From Desulfacinum hydrothermale DSM 13146 (lineage in GTDB: Bacteria; Desulfobacterota; Syntrophobacteria; Syntrophobacterales; DSM-9756), in NCBI RefSeq assembly GCF_900176285.1, contig NZ_FWXF01000002.1, positions 62,001 through 126,000 of the forward strand: a stretch of DNA of 64,000 nt, written 5' to 3'. The notes below the pieces were generated by a model. The model saw nothing but the letters and a program-made list of their open reading frames with translations, searched no databases and was not told the origin of the DNA. Made by a program: the position numbers and the translations under genes. Each line of letters opens with the position of its first letter. Position 1 is the stretch's first letter. Of the stretch, positions 36,808 to 47,112 are shown one piece after another.

Positions 36808-38232
36808 TTACACCACGCCCTTGTCTTTGAGCTGCGCCAGCGCGGTCTTTCCAACGCCCAGATATTTCTGGAAAATGAATTCATTGTCGCCGCCCACCGG
36901 TCGACAGATCCACTTCACACGACCCGGGGTACGGGACATGGCCTTGAGAGAAGAATTGGGAATGAGCACCTCCCCGTAATGCGGGTCTTTGCGCTTGATG
37001 AAGGTTTCCCGCACCCGCCAGTGATCGCGGGTGAGCACGTCGGTGGGGTTTTCCAGCCGACCCGTCACCACGGTCCCCTTCTTGTCCGGCCGGCGACTAT
37101 ATTCGGTGAGCATTTGCAGGATTTCGTCCGAAGTGTAGTTCTCCGTGAACTTTTCGATTTCGTGCTGGATCGTGGGCTGGTTTTCCGGAGTCAGGCGCTC
37201 TTTGATGGTGGGGAATTGTCGCTGCAGATCCGGCCGATCCATGATCTCGCACAAGGCGGCCCAATTGGGATCCGTAAATCCGGACATGAAGGTGTAGCCG
37301 TCCTTGCACTTCACATACGTGTAGGGAAAGACGGCGTAATCATAGTTTCCCGCCCGAGGCATCAGGTTGCCCGTCATGTGGAAGTACTGCATGACATAGT
37401 TGGAGATGGCCAGCAGCCCTTCGGGCGGAGCGCTATCCACCAACTGCCCCTGGCCGGTTCTCCGCTTGTGGAACATGGCCGCCTGGATGCCGAACGCAGC
37501 CCAGGCGCCGCCCGTGTACCAAGCCATCCAGTTTCCCTGTTTGACAGGTCGCTTGTATTCCGGCGGCACCTCGGGATCCAGGTCCGGCTCGCCGGTGATG
37601 GACATGATCACTCCCCTGGCCTGCCCCAGCAGATCGTAATCCGGCTGGTTTCCGTGCTTTTCGGATGCCTCTCCAAACTGGCCGTAACTGTGAACGGCAC
37701 AGTAGATGAGACCGGGGTTGAGTTCCTTGAGCTGTTCATAGCCGAGGCCCAGGCTGTCCATGTAGCCGGGCTTGAAGGCCTCGATCACCACATCCGCTTT
37801 CCGGGCCAGCCGGCGGAAATAGTCTTGGCCCTCCGATGACTCCAGGTTGAGCGTGATGTGGAACTTGTTGCGTGCCTCCGTCATGTAGGCCAGCCCGGTA
37901 TCCTGGATCATGATGCCGTAGGGCGTCATCTTCCGAGCCAGGTCCCCGGCCGGGGGCTCGATGCGGATCACCTCGGCGCCCAGTTCCGCCAGGATGGAGG
38001 AGGCAAAAAGGGCTCCGAAGTTGGCATAGCTCACGTCCAGCACCAGCATGTCATCCAGGGCTTCGGGCTTTTTGTAGGTATCCTTCGGGTTTGTTTCCCC
38101 GTAAGCCCACTTGGCGTAATCCTCGTTGATGGCCAGGCCCACGATGGTTTCGTCTTCCTTGAGCATTTGGGCCAGGGCGTCGTCGTCGAACATATCGTCG
38201 TAAGCGGAATGTCCCAGCTTCTTTTCCGTCAT
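36808..38232 (-). CDS. CaiB/BaiF family (class III) CoA-transferase, subunit 1
   Basis: A 474-residue family III CoA-transferase. Residues 65-100 give the CoA-binding start ([30 protein letters not shown]), then [10 protein letters not shown] and [11 protein letters not shown]. The catalytic Asp region reads [14 protein letters not shown]. The protein carries a roughly 60-residue acidic N-terminal extension, longer than most family members. It moves CoA between carboxylic acids. The neighbouring gene encodes a paralogue, so they probably form a heterodimer, as in BbsEF-type enzymes. Substrate unknown; beside livKHMGF it may activate a branched or aromatic acid. Confidence 0.88.
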   Translation of the reverse strand: MTEKKLGHSAYDDMFDDDALAQMLKEDETIVGLAINEDYAKWAYGETNPKDTYKKPEALDDMLVLDVSYANFGALFASSILAELGAEVIRIEPPAGDLARKMTPYGIMIQDTGLAYMTEARNKFHITLNLESSEGQDYFRRLARKADVVIEAFKPGYMDSLGLGYEQLKELNPGLIYCAVHSYGQFGEASEKHGNQPDYDLLGQARGVIMSITGEPDLDPEVPPEYKRPVKQGNWMAWYTGGAWAAFGIQAAMFHKRRTGQGQLVDSAPPEGLLAISNYVMQYFHMTGNLMPRAGNYDYAVFPYTYVKCKDGYTFMSGFTDPNWAALCEIMDRPDLQRQFPTIKERLTPENQPTIQHEIEKFTENYTSDEILQMLTEYSRRPDKKGTVVTGRLENPTDVLTRDHWRVRETFIKRKDPHYGEVLIPNSSLKAMSRTPGRVKWICRPVGGDNEFIFQKYLGVGKTALAQLKDKGVV

Positions 38233-38272
38233 CCTTCATTCCTCCCGCTGCAATAGATGGCCATTGGCGTGC

Positions 38273-39607
38273 CTAAGCCAGCTTCCGTCCGCTCTTGCCG
38301 TCCCAGTCAGGCGGCGGGCAATGGGACGGCACGTCGGGATTCCACTGAAAGACCACCCCGTCGGCTTGGAGCCGCTCCACTTCCTCATGGGGCAGGCCCA
38401 AGAGTTTGGTGAGCACATAGGCGTTGTCGAACCCGAGAGGTCGGCAGCTCCATTCCAGCCGGCTGGGCGTTTCGCTCATGCGGGGAGGGTAACAATGCTG
38501 GACCATGGGTCCATAGAGAGCGTCGTCGTACTCTTGAACGGCTCCGCGCTGGCGGTAATGGGGCAGATGGTAGGCGTCTTCGGCGGTGAGCACCCGGGAG
38601 GCGGCAAATCCGTAGCGGCTTCCCAACTCTTCCACCTCTTCCACCTTCTTGGTCTTTGTCCATTCACCGATGATCTTCAGAAGCTCCCGGGCGTTTTCGT
38701 CCTTGAGTCGCTCCAGCGGATCGGCAAAGCGCTCGTGGAGTTCCGGCTTTTCCATGGCCTGGCACAGGCCCTTGAACTCCGCATCATCGAAGGCGGAAAC
38801 CGCCACCCATCCGTCGCAGCAGTCGAACAGGTCGGAAGGACAGATGGCCAGATCCCGGTTGCCGGACCGCGGCCGATCCTGGCCGGTCATGTACGTGTAG
38901 AGCCAGGTCCAGTCCAAAAAGCGGATGACGTTTTCCACCTGCATGTAGTCGATGAATTGCCCTTCCCCCGTTCGTTCCCGGTAGTTGAGCGCTCCCAAGA
39001 TGGCCACGGCACACATGAGCCCCGTGATCCAGTCGGCGATCCACACGCCCGATTTGATGGGCCCCCGGTCTTCGAAACCCGTGATGGGCGAAAGCGCGCC
39101 CATGCTTTGCGCCACCGCATCGTAGCTGGTACGCCCCGTCCAAGGCCCCCAACTGCCGTAACCCGACACATGCAGTTGGATGATGCCCGGATTGACCTCC
39201 TTCAGCTCCCTGTAGCTCAGACCCCATTCGGCCATGCGGCCGGGAGTGAGGTTGTCCACCACCACATCGGATTTTTTCACCAGTTCCAGGAAGAGCTCTT
39301 TGGCCTTGGGATGGCCCAGGTGCATGCCCACCCAATACTTGTTGTGGTTTTCGATCTCCAGGCCGGGAGACATGTTGTTCCAGAAAAAGGCATAAGGAGT
39401 CACAAACCGCATCTGATCGCCCTTCTGGCCTTCGAACTTGATCACCTCGGCACCGAATTCCGCCAGGTAATCACAGCACGCAGGCCCCAGCAGCACGTAG
39501 CAGACCTCCAAGACCCGCACACCTTCCAAGGGCTGGGGTTTTCCGAATAGATTCCCCACGTCGAAAAGATCCGCCATCCTCTGTTGGTAGGATTTCTCCT
39601 GGTCCAT
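38273..39607 (-). CDS. CaiB/BaiF family (class III) CoA-transferase, subunit 2
   Basis: A 444-residue paralogue of the previous protein. It has [53 protein letters not shown] with the catalytic Asp expected in the [10 protein letters not shown] motif, and [12 protein letters not shown]. It is upstream, 40 bases from subunit 1, same strand. Both copies keep the overall fold. Subunit 2 has the more usual start, without the long acidic extension. TTGGTCC-like GGAGGAG precedes the ATG. Confidence 0.88.
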   Translation of the reverse strand: MDQEKSYQQRMADLFDVGNLFGKPQPLEGVRVLEVCYVLLGPACCDYLAEFGAEVIKFEGQKGDQMRFVTPYAFFWNNMSPGLEIENHNKYWVGMHLGHPKAKELFLELVKKSDVVVDNLTPGRMAEWGLSYRELKEVNPGIIQLHVSGYGSWGPWTGRTSYDAVAQSMGALSPITGFEDRGPIKSGVWIADWITGLMCAVAILGALNYRERTGEGQFIDYMQVENVIRFLDWTWLYTYMTGQDRPRSGNRDLAICPSDLFDCCDGWVAVSAFDDAEFKGLCQAMEKPELHERFADPLERLKDENARELLKIIGEWTKTKKVEEVEELGSRYGFAASRVLTAEDAYHLPHYRQRGAVQEYDDALYGPMVQHCYPPRMSETPSRLEWSCRPLGFDNAYVLTKLLGLPHEEVERLQADGVVFQWNPDVPSHCPPPDWDGKSGRKLA

Positions 39608-40121
39608 ACATCTCCTCCTCTGGGTTGTGGAATGGACATCACCTGCCCGACCTGCCGAACGGGCACGCTACGGGGAAAAAGGTTGGAAACGGAGTGGGGT
39701 GCCTTTCCCGGCACCCTGGAGCGGAAAAAACCCACCTCCGGCACGGATCACGCCAAAAGAAGGCCAACGGGGACGGGGCTTACCACGGGAGTTGAGAATC
39801 TTCGCAAAAGATGCGTGAGCTGGAAAAGCAACGGATCGGGAACGACCACTTCCTTGTTTATCGCTTTCCGTAGCACGTGCAACAAGGGTGGGCATGGAAT
39901 CGAGTTTGCTTCTACCAAAATCCGTCCTTTCCGGTCAAGCCCGATTCCGCCATGGCTTGGGTCTGGAGGGATTGGGGCAACGGGTGATCAAAGCCTTTTT
40001 GGTTGACAGAAACCAAGCGCTACAGTAGAGAGCAAGACAGTTTGTTTCAAGTAATGATCTTGGGATGTTGGTATCGGTTGGCTGAAGTTTGAACCAAACA
40101 GGGAGCAAGGAGGAGGGAATC
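39608..40121. other. Divergent intergenic region between CoA-transferase and liv genes
   Basis: 514 bases with no gene recognised. The part near 40000 carries the likely livK promoter. Earlier sequence holds scattered short inverted segments but no clear operator. Confidence 0.5.
40003..40031 (+). promoter_or_regulatory. Putative sigma-70 promoter for livK
   Basis: TTGACA (40003-40008), 17-base spacer, TAGAGA (40026-40031), about 90 bases before the livK start. Confidence 0.5.
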
Positions 40122-41252
40122 ATGCAGCGACGCAGTTTCTTGGCAATTCTGGCTCTTGTGGGTTTCGCCTTGGCCACGGTGGCGGGACCCGCCGCGGCCC
40201 AGGACACCATCAAGATCGGGGTCTATCTACCCATGACGGGCGCTGTGGCCGCCTACGGCCAGATGGAATGGGACGGCATCCAGATCGCCCATGAGATGAT
40301 GCCCGAGGTGCTGGGCAAGAAGATCGACCTGGTCTTGGTGGATACCAAGAGTGACAAGATCGAAGCGGCCAACGCCGTGAGCCGCCTGGTGGAAAAGGAA
40401 AAGGTGGTGGGCATCATCGGCGAGGCCATCAGCGGCAACACCATGGCCGGCAATCCCATCTCCGAAGCAGCCAAGATTCCCTCCGTGAGTCCCACGGCCA
40501 CCAACCCGCTGGTGACCCAGGGCAAGAAGTACGCCTTCCGTGCCTGCTTCATCGATCCCTTCCAGGGTCAAGTGGCCGCCCGGTTCGCCGTCAATCAGCT
40601 GAAGGCCAAGACCGCGGCCGTCATCATCGACATCGCCCAGGACTACTGTGTGGGTCTGGGCAACTTCTTCGTCAAGGAATTCGTGAAGCTGGGCGGCAAG
40701 GTGGTTTCCACCACGTACATCCAGACGGGTGACCAGGATTTCTCGGCCCAGCTTTCCGCCGTACAGGCCGCCAAGCCCGACATCATCTATGCCCCCAACT
40801 ACTACACGGAAGACGCCCTCATGGCCAAGCAGGCCCGTGACCTGGGCATCAACGTGCCCATCCTGACCGGGGACGGCGCCCAGGCCGACGCCTTGATCGA
40901 GATCGGCGGCAAGGCGGTGGAAGAGATGTACTTCACCGGCCATTTCCACAAGGAAGCCGCCAGCACCGAGCTGGCCAAGGAATACATCAAGCGCTTCGAA
41001 GAAAAGAAGGGCAAGGAAGCGGACGCCTTCGGCGCCCTGGCCGCCGACGCCTACTTCCTGCTGGCGAAAGCCATCGAGAAGGCCGGTGCTACGGACGGCA
41101 CCAAGATTCGCGACGCCTTGGTGGGCCTCAAGAATTTCCCCGGTGTCTCCGGGATCATCACCATGCAGGACAACGGCAACCCCATCAAGAGCATGGTGAT
41201 CAACAAGGTGGAGGGTGGAAAGTTCGTCTACGTGACCACCATCAACCCGTAG
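40122..41252 (+). CDS. livK: Branched-chain amino-acid-type ABC transporter, substrate-binding protein
   Basis: A 376-residue periplasmic receptor. Residues 1-26 form a signal peptide (MQRRSFLAILALVGFALATV, cleavage after AAA). The mature part has the LivJ/LivK pattern: IKIGVYLPMTGAVAAYGQ, GIIGEAISGNTMAG, VSPTATNPLVTQG and YAPNYYTEDAL. ATG 40122 follows AGGAGGG; an upstream in-frame ATG at 40089 is not needed. First gene of livKHMGF. The ligand may be a branched amino acid or another carboxylate. A terminator follows, which would make livK the most expressed gene. Confidence 0.93.
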   Translation: MQRRSFLAILALVGFALATVAGPAAAQDTIKIGVYLPMTGAVAAYGQMEWDGIQIAHEMMPEVLGKKIDLVLVDTKSDKIEAANAVSRLVEKEKVVGIIGEAISGNTMAGNPISEAAKIPSVSPTATNPLVTQGKKYAFRACFIDPFQGQVAARFAVNQLKAKTAAVIIDIAQDYCVGLGNFFVKEFVKLGGKVVSTTYIQTGDQDFSAQLSAVQAAKPDIIYAPNYYTEDALMAKQARDLGINVPILTGDGAQADALIEIGGKAVEEMYFTGHFHKEAASTELAKEYIKRFEEKKGKEADAFGALAADAYFLLAKAIEKAGATDGTKIRDALVGLKNFPGVSGIITMQDNGNPIKSMVINKVEGGKFVYVTTINP

Positions 41253-41349
41253 GAACGTAGAGCAAGGCGGGGACATGGACATCGTGGGTCGACCGGTTCA
41301 GAAGAAAAACCCGCAACCCGCTGTCCATGGATCACATCGGTAGCCCCTT

Positions 41350-41385
41350 GAGCAGGGCCGACCTCGGGTCGCCCTGCTCTTTTTT
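41350..41385 (+). terminator. Rho-independent terminator after livK
   Basis: Stem GAGCAGGGC (41350-41358) with GCCCTGCTC (41371-41379), then TTTTTT. Between livK and livH, probably lets partial read-through set receptor excess. Confidence 0.88.
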
Positions 41386-41476
41386 GCAACTCCCGCTTCC
41401 AACTGGGTAGGTGTCTTTCACGACTCCCCGGGAGCTCCTTTACCGGGACATCTCGTATCGCAGGAAGGAAGGCCCC

Positions 41477-42370
41477 GTGAGCGCAACCATCTTCTTTCAA
41501 CAACTCAGTAACGGCATTTCCCTCGGGAGCCTTTACGCTCTCGTGGCCATCGGCTACACCATGGTCTACGGTATTTTAAGACTCATCAACTTCGCCCACG
41601 GCGACCTGCTCATGGTGGCGTCTTATACCGCCATCTACGCCGTGACCATGTTCTCCTTGCCGTGGTACCTGAGTTTTCCCTTGGCCATCGCCCTGACGGG
41701 CTGCATCGGCATCTTGATGGACAAGGTCGCCTACAAACCACTTCGGGATGCACCGCGCATCTCCCTGCTCATCTCCGCCATCGGCGCCTCGTTTCTATTG
41801 GAAAACCTGGCACTGGTGATCATCGGCGGCATTCCCAAGGGCTTCCCCCGGCCGGAGATCTTCGCCAAGGTCATCGAGATCCTGGGCGTGCGCGTCCAGG
41901 TTCTCACCATCTACATCCCCATCATGACCCTGGTCTTCCTCATGGCCCTCCTCTACATCGTCTACCGCACCAAGGTGGGCAAAGCCATGCGCGCCGCCTC
42001 CAAAGACATTGAAACCACCCGCCTCATGGGGATCAACGTGGACCGCATCATCGCCCTGACTTTTCTCATGGGTTCATCGCTGGCCGCAGCCGGCGGGATC
42101 ATGTGGGCTTTGAAGTATCCGCAGGTCAATCCCTTCATGGGCGTTATTCCGGGCCTGAAGGCGTTCATCGCCGCCGTTCTGGGCGGCATCGGCGACATCA
42201 TCGGCGCCGTGGTGGGCGGCTTTGTCCTGGGGCTGGGCGAAATCCTGCTGGTCGCCTTCTTCCCCGAGTTGGCCCAATATCGAGACGCCTTCGCCTTCGT
42301 CCTTTTGATTCTGGTTTTGCTGTTCCGGCCCACGGGCATCATGGGCGAACCCATCACCGACAAGACCTGA
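41477..42370 (+). CDS. livH: Branched-chain amino-acid-type ABC transporter permease LivH
   Basis: A 297-residue inner-membrane permease with about eight helices. LivH marks include FFQQLSNGISLGSLYALVAIGYTMVYG, INFAHGDLLMVASY and the EAA-like loop GKAMRAASKDIETTRLMGINVDR. The GTG start at 41477 follows AAGGAAGG; the longer frame from 41411 has no ribosome site and adds a basic stretch uncommon in the family. Pairs with LivM to form the channel. Overlaps the region before livM closely. Confidence 0.93.
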   Translation: MSATIFFQQLSNGISLGSLYALVAIGYTMVYGILRLINFAHGDLLMVASYTAIYAVTMFSLPWYLSFPLAIALTGCIGILMDKVAYKPLRDAPRISLLISAIGASFLLENLALVIIGGIPKGFPRPEIFAKVIEILGVRVQVLTIYIPIMTLVFLMALLYIVYRTKVGKAMRAASKDIETTRLMGINVDRIIALTFLMGSSLAAAGGIMWALKYPQVNPFMGVIPGLKAFIAAVLGGIGDIIGAVVGGFVLGLGEILLVAFFPELAQYRDAFAFVLLILVLLFRPTGIMGEPITDKT

Positions 42371-42390
42371 TGACCTGGAAGGGAAAGGAT

Positions 42391-43431
<1,041 letters not shown>

Positions 43432-43442
43432 AGGGTGTTTTC

Positions 43443-44216
43443 ATGAACGACTTCTTCCGATTGGAATCCCTGGTCATGCAATTCGGCGGCCTCACCGCCG
43501 TGAAGGACTTTTCCCTATCCATCGAGCCGGGGGAATTGGTGGGCCTGATCGGCCCCAACGGAGCCGGCAAAACCACGGTCTTCAACATGATCACCGGCTT
43601 TCTGACCCCCACGTCTGGACGCGTGCTCTGGCAGGGGGAAGACATCACCGGCCTGTCCGTCCACCAGATCACTGCGCGAGGCATCGCCCGCACGTTTCAA
43701 AACATCCGCCTCTTTTCGGACATGACCGTTTTGGAAAACGTGATGGTCTCCTTCCACCACAAAGTCCGCTCCCGTTTCTGGAAGGCCATGCTCGGCCTGC
43801 CCTCCCACGGCAAGGAGGAACGACGTATTCGGCAAGAGTCCTACCGTTTCCTGCAGGAGCTCAACCTGGGCCACCTGGCGGACGAGAAGGCCGGCAACCT
43901 GGCCTACGGGCAACAAAGACGCCTGGAAATCGCCCGGGCCTTGGCCACCTATCCCAAGCTTTTGCTCTTGGACGAGCCCGCCGCCGGCATGAACCCTCAG
44001 GAGACCATGGAACTGGCCGATCTGGTTCTCGAGATTCGGCAAAAACATGCCTTGACGATCTTCCTCATCGAACACGACATGAAATTTGTCATGGGGCTGT
44101 GCGAGCGGATCAAGGTACTGGATTACGGTATCAGCATCGCGGAAGGCACCCCGGAGGAAATCCAGAGCAACCCCGATGTGATCAAGGCGTATCTAGGAGA
44201 ACCCAAACATGCTTGA
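43443..44216 (+). CDS. livG: Branched-chain amino-acid-type ABC transporter ATPase LivG
   Basis: A 257-residue ABC ATPase. Walker A GPNGAGKT (37-44), Walker B LLLLDEPAAGMNP, switch His in FLIEHDMKFVM. The ABC signature reads LAYGQQRRLEIARAL, the LivG-type variant of LSGGQ. ATG 43443 was chosen since the earlier frame start overlaps livM. Overlaps livF by eight bases. Confidence 0.94.
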   Translation: MNDFFRLESLVMQFGGLTAVKDFSLSIEPGELVGLIGPNGAGKTTVFNMITGFLTPTSGRVLWQGEDITGLSVHQITARGIARTFQNIRLFSDMTVLENVMVSFHHKVRSRFWKAMLGLPSHGKEERRIRQESYRFLQELNLGHLADEKAGNLAYGQQRRLEIARALATYPKLLLLDEPAAGMNPQETMELADLVLEIRQKHALTIFLIEHDMKFVMGLCERIKVLDYGISIAEGTPEEIQSNPDVIKAYLGEPKHA

Positions 44217-44910
44217 AGTCAAGAACCTGCATGTCTACTACGGCGGTATTCATGCGCTGAAAGGCATCGACCTGCGGGTCAAGGAAGGCCAGATCGTCAC
44301 CCTGATCGGAGCCAACGGCGCCGGCAAGTCCACCACGCTGCGATCCATCGCCGGCCTGGTCCGACCCAAGGAAGGCAGCATCGTCTTTCAGGGGACGGAG
44401 CTGACCGCGCTGCGCACCCACCAGGTGATTCAGCAGGGCATTGGGGTTGCCCCGGAAGGTCGCAAGGTCTTCGGCAATCTCACGGTTTTGGAAAACCTGG
44501 AACTTGGCGCCTACAATCGCCCGCCCCAGGAGTTCCAGACCGACTTGGAATGGGTCTTTTCGCTCTTTCCCCGGCTGGAAGAGCGCAGCAAGCAACTGGC
44601 GGGCACCCTGAGCGGCGGTGAGCAGCAGATGCTGGCCTTGGGCCGCGCCCTCATGAGCCACCCCAAACTGGTCTTATTGGACGAGCCGTCCTTGGGACTG
44701 GCTCCCCTGGTGGTGGAGGAAGTCTTTGAGACCATCACCACCATCAACCGGCAGGGAACCACGGTCCTGCTGGTGGAACAAAACGCCATGGCCGCCCTGC
44801 ACGTGGCCCATTACGCCTACGTGCTGGAAACGGGGCGCATTACCCTGGAGGGGACCGGCAAGGAACTGCTCCAGGACGAGCGCGTCCGCAAGGCCTATCT
44901 GGGCGAATAG
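44209..44910 (+). CDS. livF: Branched-chain amino-acid-type ABC transporter ATPase LivF
   Basis: A 233-residue ABC ATPase and partner of LivG. Walker A GANGAGKS (34-41), signature LSGGEQQMLALGRAL, Walker B LVLLDEPSLGLAP. LivF-specific GVAPEGRKVFGNLTVLENL is present. Length is standard. Last of livKHMGF; no terminator was seen after it. Confidence 0.95.
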   Translation: MLEVKNLHVYYGGIHALKGIDLRVKEGQIVTLIGANGAGKSTTLRSIAGLVRPKEGSIVFQGTELTALRTHQVIQQGIGVAPEGRKVFGNLTVLENLELGAYNRPPQEFQTDLEWVFSLFPRLEERSKQLAGTLSGGEQQMLALGRALMSHPKLVLLDEPSLGLAPLVVEEVFETITTINRQGTTVLLVEQNAMAALHVAHYAYVLETGRITLEGTGKELLQDERVRKAYLGE

Positions 44911-45146
44911 TGCCGAATCGGGGGAACAACCTGGTTTTGGCGCGAAAATTGCTTCAAACTGGGCTCCGGGGGTTTCCCCGATCCGTTCTATCCAAGGGAA
45001 GGCCCCGCATCCCCTCCCGAGGGATAAGCCACTTGCGCCTTTTCGTAGCCGAAAAGCGCTGGGCGGTTTCCCGCGAAAACCTGTGGACGGACGAGCTCCT
45101 GGGGAGCACCCGGTGCCTCCAGGGGCCTGGTCGGAGGACGGGCAAT

Positions 45147-45947
45147 TTGAGGACACTCATTTCTTCACGGGAAGAGATCCTCAGAGCGTGCAGCGAACTT
45201 TTCGGTCCCCACGTGCGTGGGGACTTGGGTTTTTTGAGCCGCATCGACGCCGCCGCCGTCAAAAAGGCCTTCCGTCATCGGGCCCTGGCCACCCACCCCG
45301 ACAGGATCCGTCAAATTTCTGGCACAGCGGATCCCTCCGCCCACGATGCGTTCCTGCGGGTCAAGGAAGCCTACGATCTGCTGGACCGGCTTCTGGCTCA
45401 GCATGGCCCGGGCGCCATTTCCCGTGTGTTGGTCCAGTCCCGCCGCTGCGCTCATCCGACCCCCAGGCGCCGGCCCCGAAGATCCCCTTCCCCCCCCACC
45501 GCCCCCCGGCAGCGAACGCGGCGAGCCACCGCGGGTCCCGGCTTCACTTCTTTTCGCATGCCGCAGCGCCCTCTGCGATTCGGCGAATTTCTCTACTTTC
45601 GACGGGTCATCACCTGGCATCAGCTCATCGAGGCGTTGGTGTGGCAGCGTCGGCAACGCCCCCGCCTGGGTGAGATCGCATCCCGGTGGCGCTGGATTTC
45701 CCAGGAAGAACTGGAGGCCTATCTGAGGGGGAAAGCACCGGGGGATCGAATCGGGCAGGTGCTGGTCCGCCACGGATTGATCACGCCCTTTCAGCTTCGC
45801 GTGCTGCTCTACCAGCAAAGGCGCCTGCAGCGTCCCATCGGCCATTTTTTCGTGGACGCCGGTCTTTTGAGTCCACACGTCCTCGACCAACTCCTTCGCC
45901 ATCAGGCGGTGCACAACCGCAAGACGCTGCAACGCAAGCCGGCCTGA
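45147..45947 (+). CDS. J-domain protein with C-terminal GspE-N-like repeats
   Basis: A 266-residue protein. Residues 30-75 form a DnaJ-like J domain with the HPD tripeptide (ALATHPDRIRQ). An Arg/Pro-rich linker follows. The C-terminal half has repeated units of the kind GEFLYFRRVITWHQLIEALVWQRR and GQVLVRHGLITPFQLRVLLYQQRR, which recall the N-terminal module of GspE/PilB ATPases. The frame is open back to 44910, but TTG 45147 has GGAGG nine bases upstream and removes 79 residues without domain content. It could link an Hsp70 to a secretion or pilus system. The pilus genes lie 10 kb away. Function unknown. Confidence 0.65.
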   Translation: MRTLISSREEILRACSELFGPHVRGDLGFLSRIDAAAVKKAFRHRALATHPDRIRQISGTADPSAHDAFLRVKEAYDLLDRLLAQHGPGAISRVLVQSRRCAHPTPRRRPRRSPSPPTAPRQRTRRATAGPGFTSFRMPQRPLRFGEFLYFRRVITWHQLIEALVWQRRQRPRLGEIASRWRWISQEELEAYLRGKAPGDRIGQVLVRHGLITPFQLRVLLYQQRRLQRPIGHFFVDAGLLSPHVLDQLLRHQAVHNRKTLQRKPA

Positions 45948-46033
45948 AAACGCACCATCGCGCCCGCCCCCCCATCTTCCTGGCAAGCGAGCCGCGCTGC
46001 CGGACCCACTTCCGTCATGGGTCATGGTTTCGT

Positions 46034-46714
46034 TCACATCCAAGCGGCAAAAGCTTCCAGGGCCTTCCGATGGAACCGCTTCACTTTTTCCATGTCCTTT
46101 CGCCCGTCCGGCCCCTCCAATCCCGTATGGGCATCGACTCCCGCAGGCCGCACGACCCGGATAGCTTCCGCCACGTTTTCCCCATGGAGTCCCCCCGCCA
46201 GGATGACCGGCTTGGGCGAACGCGCCACGATCCGGGCGCTCCACGACCAGTCGTGCACCTTTCCAGTGGCACCGCAGGCCCCGGTTTCGGGGTCGTAGGT
46301 GTCCGTGATGAAAGCATCCACCAAGGGCGCCATGAGGTCCATGGTTTTCAGCAGTTCCTGCCAGGGGCCCCGGCCCACCACCAGGCTCTTGATGAGAAAT
46401 AGATCCGGGCACGCCGAGCGGAAAGCCCGCAAGGAATCCACGTCCAGATCGCCGTGGACCTGAACCGCCCGGACTCCCAGAAAGAGAGCCAACTCCTTCA
46501 AAGAGCGCGGGTCTGGTTCGTAGGTGATGAGAACCGGCATGCTTTCCGGCGGCAGGGCGGCAATGACACGGCGAGCCTCCTCTTCCGACAGATCCTCCGG
46601 ATGCACATCGAGGCGCAGGGGGAATCCCAGCCATCGGATTCCCACGGCACAAAGCGCCTGCGCTTCCTGCGCATCGATAATCCCGGCCACCTGAACGATT
46701 GGCTCTTTCAACAT
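46034..46714 (-). CDS. Phosphoribosylanthranilate isomerase-like (TrpF-like) protein
   Basis: A 226-residue beta/alpha barrel close to TrpF: AVQVHGD, GATGKVHDWS, PVILAGGLHGENVAEAIRVVRP and GVDAHTGLEGPDGRKD match TrpF phosphate and substrate loops. The general-base cysteine of TrpF (KICG near residue 7) is replaced by alanine (VQVAG). The general-acid aspartate region (ITDTYDPETG) is kept. It therefore may not isomerise phosphoribosylanthranilate. No other trp gene is nearby. Start at ATG 46714; the longer frame to 46915 covers a repeat and is rejected. Confidence 0.8.
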   Translation of the reverse strand: MLKEPIVQVAGIIDAQEAQALCAVGIRWLGFPLRLDVHPEDLSEEEARRVIAALPPESMPVLITYEPDPRSLKELALFLGVRAVQVHGDLDVDSLRAFRSACPDLFLIKSLVVGRGPWQELLKTMDLMAPLVDAFITDTYDPETGACGATGKVHDWSWSARIVARSPKPVILAGGLHGENVAEAIRVVRPAGVDAHTGLEGPDGRKDMEKVKRFHRKALEAFAAWM

Positions 46715-47112
46715 GGATGCAATCCGTCCCTTCGGGCTTGTTGGAAAACGCCGCACATGGGTTCTTTGCCGCAGCACAGCCCTGCGGGGCTGCGTCACAG
46801 CCCCCAAACATCCGATAAGAAGCTGGACGAAAGGAAACAGGTTGGTTCCTTTCCGGCCGCACCGGCGGTTTGGGACGGCCATACCACCGCGTCCCACCGG
46901 CCTGAGCGTGAACATCCCTTGCGCCCGCAGGGGGCGGCCTGAAAACCTCCGAGCCCCATGGAGGCACCGGCAGGGCGCACCTCAGCGTCTGGAGCCGGTT
47001 GGACGGGCTTTCTCCGCCACCCACACAACATGATATCATGATTGGGCCGATCCATGGGCTCATGAAGCGGCGAAGGGATAAGGATCATCTGGAACGGCGG
47101 GGAAGGAACTCG
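46715..47112. other. Intergenic region between trpF-like and amine oxidase genes
   Basis: 398 bases without a gene. It contains the second copy of the ~110-bp dispersed repeat (46820-46929) and a GCAGCACAGCCCTGCGGGGCTGCG inverted segment near 46770-46795 (CAGCC/GGCTG pairing). No promoter was identified. Confidence 0.5.
46820..46929 (+). repeat. Dispersed intergenic repeat, copy 2 of 2
   Basis: Aligns with 5711-5822 including the exact block CGGTTTGGGACGGCCAT, flanked by TTGGTTC upstream and GCGTCC/GTGAACA downstream. Same orientation in both copies. Confidence 0.6.

Noticed and set aside
45165-47063. 632-codon minus frame across the J-domain and trpF-like genes
   Set aside because: Overlaps two better genes, Gly/Arg-rich, no domain.
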